Position numbers and translations under genes: made by a program | Shown: positions 59,940 through 64,000 of the stretch, piece after piece | How positions within the stretch are numbered: position 1 is the first letter of the stretch | Layout of the letters: every line of letters begins with the position of its first letter | The notes under the pieces: model-generated | What the model was told of the DNA's origin: nothing | Database searches by the model: none | The model's input: only the letters and a program-made list of their open reading frames with translations | Origin: an uncultured Burkholderiaceae bacterium | GTDB taxonomy: Bacteria > Pseudomonadota > Gammaproteobacteria > Burkholderiales > Burkholderiaceae_B | DNA: 64,000 bases | NCBI GenBank assembly: GCA_934525625.1 | Contig: CAKSZL010000006.1 | Location: 62,001 to 126,000 of the forward strand | Direction of reading: 5' to 3'

Positions 59940-61454
59940 ATGAGTATCCGAACCCGCGCGAAAAGGCTTACCTATCTCGTCCACCGCTGGACGGGGGTGG
60001 TTGGCTGCGTGCTGATGGCGTTGTGGTTCTTCAGCGGCGTGGTCATGCTCTACGTCGGCTATCCCAAGCTTACGCCTTGGGAGCGGCTAGGCCCGCTGCC
60101 AATGCTGGCTGCGGACTGCTGCAAGCCGCTTGGGGGTCTGTTGAACGGCGCATCGCCCTCGGCTGCCGGGCTGGTGCTGACCTCCATCGGTGGTGAGCCC
60201 AGCTACGTGTTGCACGACGACCGGCATCGCCTGCGCGTACTGGCCGCCGCCGACGGCATGCCCCAGCAGCCCGTTACGCCCGAGCGCACCCTTGCCGAAG
60301 CGCGCGCCTTCGCGCCGACGGCAACGCTGCGCTACGCGGGTGAAATCCACGAGGACAGATGGACGCACTCGCTTGGCCTGAATCCCCACCGCCCCTTGCA
60401 TCGCGTTCAGCTCGAAGGCGATTCGCCGGGCCTGCTGTACGTCTCTTCCGCGACGGGCCAGGTGGTGATGGACGCGCCGCGCTATCAGCAGCGCTGGAAT
60501 TACGTGGGTGCCTGGCTGCACTGGCTGTACCTGTTCCGTGACCGTCCGATCGACCCGTTCTGGTCGTGGCTGGTCATCGTGCTCTCGGCGGCGGGCACGG
60601 TAACAGCCGTCACCGGCGTAACGGTGGGCGTGTGGCGCTGGCGATTCCGCGGCCGCTACAAGTCGGGGGCGCAAACGCCTTATCAGGAAGGCTGGATGCG
60701 CTGGCACCATCTCACCGGCCTGCTGTTCAGCGCTTTCGTATGCACCTGGATATTCAGCGGGCTGATGTCCATGAACCCGCTCGGCATCTTCTCGCCGGCG
60801 CACGGGCGGCCGGACGTCGCCGCCTACCGTGGCGAACCCGTCGCCGTCGCCGATATGCTGATGCAGCCGGCCCGTATCGTCCAGGCCCTGGAGCAGACGG
60901 AGTTCACGCCGGTGGAGTTGAGTTGGCGCCGCCTGGGGGGCGAGGAATTCGTGCTTGCCTACGATGCCCGCGCCCAGACCCGCATCGTCAGGGCGGGCCC
61001 GAACGGAACGCTAAGCGTGGCCGCCGCGTGGCGGCCCAGCGAAGTCATGCCGGCCGCGCAGCGACTGTTTGCCCAACCGCCGGCGGCTAATCAAGTGCTG
61101 GCTCGATACGATGCCTATTATTACCAGCGCCATCCCGAAGCCATGAACGGCGCCCGGATTCTCGGCTTGCCCGCACTGCGGATCGACTACGAGGATGCCG
61201 GCGATACGCGTGTCTACATCGACCTGCCGACCGGAGAAATGGCCATGAGCCTGGATCGCTCGCAACGGGCCAGCCGCTGGCTGTTCTACTTTCTACACAG
61301 CTGGGACACGCCGGCATTGCTGCGCACGGGCCCGGCGCGCGACCTGATCATCATCGTGCTGAGCGTAGGCGGATTGGCCGTCTCGTTGACCGGCGTGGTC
61401 ATAGGCTGGCGTCGATTACGCGGCAAGGTGCCATGGCGCAAGCGAGTCAGGTGA
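59940..61454 (+). CDS. PepSY-domain inner-membrane protein (iron/copper uptake helper or reductase)
   Basis: 504 residues with GGAGG-like site before ATG 59940. At least four membrane helices, including YLVHRWTGVVGCVLMALWFFSGVVMLYV, WSWLVIVLSAAGTVTAVTGVTVGVW, LTGLLFSAFVCTWIFSGLMSMNP and a C-terminal LIIIVLSVGGLAVSLTGVVIGWRRLR, with large periplasmic loops. Conserved His residues in the first and third helices (HRWTG, WHHLTG) could hold haem or a metal. PepSY-TM proteins next to siderophore receptors are thought to reduce or release the metal. Confidence 0.88.
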   Translation: MSIRTRAKRLTYLVHRWTGVVGCVLMALWFFSGVVMLYVGYPKLTPWERLGPLPMLAADCCKPLGGLLNGASPSAAGLVLTSIGGEPSYVLHDDRHRLRVLAAADGMPQQPVTPERTLAEARAFAPTATLRYAGEIHEDRWTHSLGLNPHRPLHRVQLEGDSPGLLYVSSATGQVVMDAPRYQQRWNYVGAWLHWLYLFRDRPIDPFWSWLVIVLSAAGTVTAVTGVTVGVWRWRFRGRYKSGAQTPYQEGWMRWHHLTGLLFSAFVCTWIFSGLMSMNPLGIFSPAHGRPDVAAYRGEPVAVADMLMQPARIVQALEQTEFTPVELSWRRLGGEEFVLAYDARAQTRIVRAGPNGTLSVAAAWRPSEVMPAAQRLFAQPPAANQVLARYDAYYYQRHPEAMNGARILGLPALRIDYEDAGDTRVYIDLPTGEMAMSLDRSQRASRWLFYFLHSWDTPALLRTGPARDLIIIVLSVGGLAVSLTGVVIGWRRLRGKVPWRKRVR

Positions 61455-61495
61455 AAATGGTGATATTCAGATTCTCCGCCTGTTCGAGGGAATGC

Positions 61496-62335
61496 ATGCA
61501 GACACGATTGAAAAGACTGCTGTTCTTTTTCGCGGCGCCATTATGCGCAACGATGATGGCTCAAGCAGCGCCGAAACCGTTTAATGAGGCGGGCGTCACC
61601 GCTTCATCGACGCCGCCTGCTGCGATGCGGATGGACGAGGCCTGCGCATTTCCCTCTGAAGCAAAAATTCTGGCGGACGACAATGGCGCGGTGCTCAAAG
61701 TATGGCGATTCATGGCTGCACCACGATTCTCGGCCCCCGTCTTACCCCATGATGCCGGCTTGCTCGAATACCAAAGGTATATCGCATCGTTAAGGGCAGA
61801 CGTAAAAAAACCCCCCTTGAAGGTGCCCGCCAATTTGAACGATGAGCAAAGGCAAATATGGGAGGCGGAGATTCGCAACGACGAAGCGATTTATCGTTTG
61901 GAAATAGGGGAAATTGAACCGATCAGTTGCCTGGATGCACTGTTATTTGCAGAGCAGAATCGGCGTGTCTCTCAAATCGAGACCCCAACGGAATTCATTG
62001 CATCCGTTCTGTCGCGGGCCCGGGCAGGGCATCATGAGCTATTGGTAATTTTTGGCGCCGGGCTCGACACGTTCCCACCCAAATCTGCTTACGGCCTGAA
62101 GGTAGTGCAAGAGGCTGTCGAGGACGGATGGGAATATAGCTACATGATTCACAACCACACCATACAGAATCATTTGGATGACCCTGTTCCTGGTGTCCCG
62201 ATACCCAGCACAACGGATATCGGCTTTGCCAGAAGCTTGGCGAATACCTATGGTTTGAAAGCCATCCGGGTTACCAACGGCGTCTATACGTTTTCTTCGT
62301 CCATCGCCGAGCTGAGTGGGCTGGGCGCGCGGTAG
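61496..62335 (+). CDS. Secreted hypothetical protein with a C-terminal JAMM/JAB-like motif
   Basis: About 279 residues from ATG 61496. Signal peptide RLKRLLFFFAAPLCATMMAQA. Middle region acidic and soluble. The C-terminus has YMIHNHTIQNH, then PSTTDIGFARSLANTYGLKAIRVTNGVYTF; the H-x-H ... S-x2-D arrangement resembles the zinc-binding motif of JAMM/MPN metalloproteases (E, H-x-H, S-x2-D), with a longer than usual gap. Glutamates upstream (EIRNDEAIYRLEIGEIE) could supply the catalytic Glu. This is a pattern call only. AT-richer codon use than its neighbours. Confidence 0.6.
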   Translation: MQTRLKRLLFFFAAPLCATMMAQAAPKPFNEAGVTASSTPPAAMRMDEACAFPSEAKILADDNGAVLKVWRFMAAPRFSAPVLPHDAGLLEYQRYIASLRADVKKPPLKVPANLNDEQRQIWEAEIRNDEAIYRLEIGEIEPISCLDALLFAEQNRRVSQIETPTEFIASVLSRARAGHHELLVIFGAGLDTFPPKSAYGLKVVQEAVEDGWEYSYMIHNHTIQNHLDDPVPGVPIPSTTDIGFARSLANTYGLKAIRVTNGVYTFSSSIAELSGLGAR

Positions 62336-62367
62336 CGATGCGGGGCGGGTGCGTTGGGCCAAAACAA

Positions 62368-62400
62368 AAAGGGCTGCGCAATCGCGTAGCCCTTTGATAT
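62368..62400 (-). terminator. Rho-independent terminator
   Basis: AAAGGGCT and AGCCCTTT are inverted, with inner pairs (CGC/GCG) giving about 12 pairs with an AATC loop. On the minus strand the stem is followed by TTTTTGTTTT, a strong terminator tail, while on the plus strand the tail is weaker. It separates the secreted-protein gene from the accessory segment. Confidence 0.8.
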
Positions 62401-62416
62401 TCTTGGTGGCTGGGGC

Positions 62417-62435
62417 ACGATCATAAAATGATCGT
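62417..62435. repeat. Perfect 8-bp palindromic hairpin
   Basis: ACGATCAT, AAA, ATGATCGT: an exact inverted repeat, nested in flanking GGCT ... AGCC. It lies just after the terminator, at the edge of the accessory segment. A tRNA-like or attachment-site meaning could not be shown. Confidence 0.6.
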
Positions 62436-62532
62436 AAGCCAGCATAGACATTGAACCTTTTCAAAAGTGGTTGGTGCTCAGGGACCAGTTTAGGGAACAA
62501 GGCTGCGGTAAGCAAGTTGCGGTGTGTTCATG

Positions 62533-62557
62533 GTTTCGAGCGTTTCGATAGTTTCGA
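62533..62557. repeat. Three tandem GTTTCGA repeats at 9-bp period (operator-like)
   Basis: GTTTCGA occurs at 62533, 62542 and 62551, exactly 9 bases apart, 22-46 bases before the start of the antitoxin-like gene. Such iterons in a toxin-antitoxin promoter often bind the antitoxin. Confidence 0.55.
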
Positions 62558-62578
62558 GTTGGTGTTAACGTGCGAATC

Positions 62579-63070
62579 ATGAAATCCAAGCAGATATCTT
62601 CTCCTTCGGGCGAACGGCGGGCTGCTCTGGCGTCTCGCCGGGTGGCCATGAAACATGCGCAGGCCGCTCCGCCAATGGTCGAGTTGTCGTTTGACGTGGA
62701 GCCTGTCATGTCCATTGTGCGTCGTCACGTCAAGCTCAGTAAAGCGGCTGACAAGGCTATTACGAACGAACTGATCGAAATGCTAGAGCGCGCTATCGTG
62801 CAATTGCGGATCGCAGATCATAAGGCAGAGGTTCGTGAAGCCGCTCAGGTTCTCACCACGGAGCAGGCGGCGCAGTTGGCTAACGTCAGCCGGCCCTACA
62901 TGGTCAAGCTGATCGACGCTGGCACAGTGTCGCTGCACCAGAAGGTCGGCAATCAGCGCCGCGTGCTGCGCAGCGCAGTGACGCGCTGGCTGGAGGAAGA
63001 GCGGCAGCGCCAAGCCAAGGCGCTCAAGCGCTTGTCCAAAGATCTCGATGAGGAAATCCTCTCGTCGTGA
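62579..63070 (+). CDS. HTH-domain antitoxin of a PIN toxin pair (excisionase-like)
   Basis: About 163 residues (ATG 62579, or GTG 62570). N-terminal part polar; residues about 90-135 form an excisionase-type winged HTH: LTTEQAAQLANVSRPYMVKLIDAGTVSLHQKVGNQRRVLRSAVTRWLEEE. The charged C-terminus (LKRLSKDLDEE) would bind the toxin. Its stop overlaps a GTG start of the next gene (GTGA), as in TA pairs. The pairing with a PIN-domain fragment supports the call. Confidence 0.8.
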   Translation: MKSKQISSPSGERRAALASRRVAMKHAQAAPPMVELSFDVEPVMSIVRRHVKLSKAADKAITNELIEMLERAIVQLRIADHKAEVREAAQVLTTEQAAQLANVSRPYMVKLIDAGTVSLHQKVGNQRRVLRSAVTRWLEEERQRQAKALKRLSKDLDEEILSS

Positions 63071-63473
63071 ACGTGCCTGTCGTTGCCGATGCCGATACGC
63101 TGTTTGCCGCCACGGCGCGCGCATGTGCGGCTCCTTGCCCAACGCGCTGGTGTCGGCGGCCGATGTGCAGGCTCAGTTCACGGCCGTGGCATCTGCAGTT
63201 CGCTCCGCGAAGGGCACGCATGTTGCGGCCTGCGCGCATTACCTGATCGCGGATAACGCGTACCCCGGTGCATCGGCGGTCGCGCTGGTGTTACGCAATA
63301 CCAAGGATTTCAAAAGAGCCGCGCTCGCCAGAATTGGCATCGCTTCGCAAAAGTCGGGCGTCTTCCTCGACGGACTGACCCCCGCTCAGCCAGTCGAGGT
63401 CGCAGTAGGCCTACCTGTCTGGCGGCACCTTCTGTCAAAGGGTGTTATTCGGTTGACAGTGCATAAATTATAA
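63067..63473 (+). pseudogene. Broken PIN-domain toxin
   Basis: The frame from GTG 63067 begins VPVVADADTLFAATAR, a PIN N-terminus with the first Asp pair, then is lost. The PIN C-terminal part continues in another frame from about 63125: CGSLPNALVSAADVQAQFTAV, AVALVLRNTKDFKRAALARIGIASQ (PIN core with NTKDF) and FLDGLTPAQPVEVAVG. So the middle, with the acidic active site, is deleted or frameshifted. The tail after 63415 (LPVWRHLLSKG...) is unrelated AT-rich DNA. It cannot give a functional toxin. Confidence 0.75.
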
Positions 63474-63510
63474 AGATTTTGGTTGGATTTTGTGTTGACA
63501 AATCTCGTAT

Positions 63511-63548
63511 ACTGATTGACAATATTGAAAACTATATTGCCAATCAGT
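63511..63548. promoter_or_regulatory. 15-bp inverted-repeat operator before the AAA ATPase gene
   Basis: ACTGATTGACAATAT (63511-63525) and ATATTGCCAATCAGT (63534-63548) are inverted with 14 of 15 matches and an 8-base spacer. TATACT at 63509 overlaps the left arm and TTGACA occurs at 63494 and 63516, so binding here would block transcription of the downstream gene. DNA from about 63440 on is distinctly AT-rich. Confidence 0.8.
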
Positions 63549-63573
63549 CTTTGTTTTGTTGATGTGTCATTGA

Positions 63574-64000
63574 ATGAACCTGCCCGTTCCTGATCTTGTT
63601 GAGTTTGCTGACGCGGCCCTGGCTGCTGACTACAGCCGTTTGCGCCGCGTTGGTCAGCGTTTATCGAAAGCCATTGAGGTGGACGATCCGGAAGGTGCCC
63701 GCCGATTTCGTCTTGTTCTGAATAAAAAGGGCGTTCCATTGCAGGCATCCGGTTTTACCGAGATGCTCCCGATAGACCATAAATCCCGATTGCCACTGAT
63801 TGAAGAGCAACCGTGGCCGGATGCTCCACTTTTCCTGGATGAGGTCGGTAAGGAGCAATTCACATCGTTCCTCATAGATATTCAGAATCATGAGAAGTTG
63901 GCTGCTGCGGGCATCGCGTCCAAACATTCTTTGATGCTCTCTGGCCCGCCGGGAACTGGTAAGACATTACTTGCTGGACACATAGCGTCTCAACTTGGGC
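63574..64000 (+). CDS. AAA-family ATPase, N-terminal part (cut by right window edge)
   Basis: The frame starts at ATG 63574 and is open to the edge. Residues 1-120 or so are a helical/mixed N-terminal region (ADAALAADYSRLRRVGQRLSKAIEV; PLFLDEVGKEQFTSFL), followed near residue 130 by Walker A GPPGTGKT. This resembles ATPases paired with subtilisin-like proteases in defence/stability modules (for example IetAS), but the partner is outside the window, so this is a suggestion only. It stands behind the inverted-repeat operator. Confidence 0.75.
   Translation, partial: MNLPVPDLVEFADAALAADYSRLRRVGQRLSKAIEVDDPEGARRFRLVLNKKGVPLQASGFTEMLPIDHKSRLPLIEEQPWPDAPLFLDEVGKEQFTSFLIDIQNHEKLAAAGIASKHSLMLSGPPGTGKTLLAGHIASQLG

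Noticed and set aside
62401..62500. A possible tRNA or attachment site near the palindromic hairpin (minus strand CCAGCCACCA)
   Set aside because: No T-arm at the right distance and no cloverleaf can be folded; only the 3'-end-like string is present.

Overview
The window is GC-rich, densely coding DNA (high third-position GC, many ATGA/GTGA stop-start overlaps). Its families (TonB receptors, orphan periplasmic binding proteins, Rieske oxygenases, BenE, SLC13, LysR/GntR/AraC regulators) are typical of a free-living betaproteobacterium, most likely an Alcaligenaceae relative of Bordetella/Achromobacter. That placement is inferred from gene content, not from a marker gene. No rRNA, CRISPR array, transposase or convincing tRNA was seen.

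Layout. (1) 1-5.5 kb, minus strand: a tightly coupled lipid operon with a secreted helical-repeat protein, a membrane fatty-acid hydroxylase, a fatty-acid desaturase, a FabH-like ketosynthase fused to a haem-oxygenase-like diiron domain, and an unknown protein cut by the left edge. (2) 5.7-13 kb: a rhomboid protease fused to a beta-propeller, a TonB receptor, a di-haem oxidase and a binding protein. (3) 13-17.9 kb: ABC exporter, molybdopterin-binding protein, DUF4139 protein, dodecin. (4) 18.4-29.6 kb: a catabolic island. Plus-strand genes (binding protein, DapA-like lyase, hydantoinase, SDR, LysR) converge on minus-strand genes (AtzE/AtzG-like amidase pair, ABC permease and ATPase, RraA-like aldolase, Rieske oxygenase beta and alpha). 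A truncated coding remnant lies at its right border.

(5) 30-35.3 kb: an envelope-stress cluster with a mechanosensitive channel, membrane and periplasmic proteins, a 24-residue membrane peptide, entericidin, CsbD and a PAS-LuxR regulator. (6) 35.6-43.3 kb: an aromatic ring-cleavage cluster with cupin, LIV-type binding protein, SDR, Rieske alpha/beta, LigB and LigA, GntR, a second SDR and an alpha/beta hydrolase. It has a 29-bp near-perfect palindrome at the GntR gene and three perfect 13-bp-spaced repeats upstream of the first SDR. (7) 43.3-55.6 kb: MATE and SLC13 transporters, THI5-like protein, 5'-nucleotidase lipoprotein, CcdAB, an ArsR-rhodanese/methyltransferase pair, BenE/AraC, LysE and a meta-cleavage-type hydrolase.

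(8) 55.6-62.3 kb: the scar of a deleted tandem duplicate next to its intact copy, then a DUF2946/TonB receptor/PepSY metal-uptake operon and a secreted protein with a JAMM-like motif. (9) 62.4-64 kb: an accessory segment with an HTH antitoxin, a broken PIN toxin, and the start of an AAA ATPase behind a 15-bp inverted-repeat operator, cut by the right edge.

The best candidates for undescribed biology are the ketosynthase-diiron fusion lipid operon, the hydantoinase/carboxybiuret-hydrolase-like/Rieske island, and the right-edge ATPase system.
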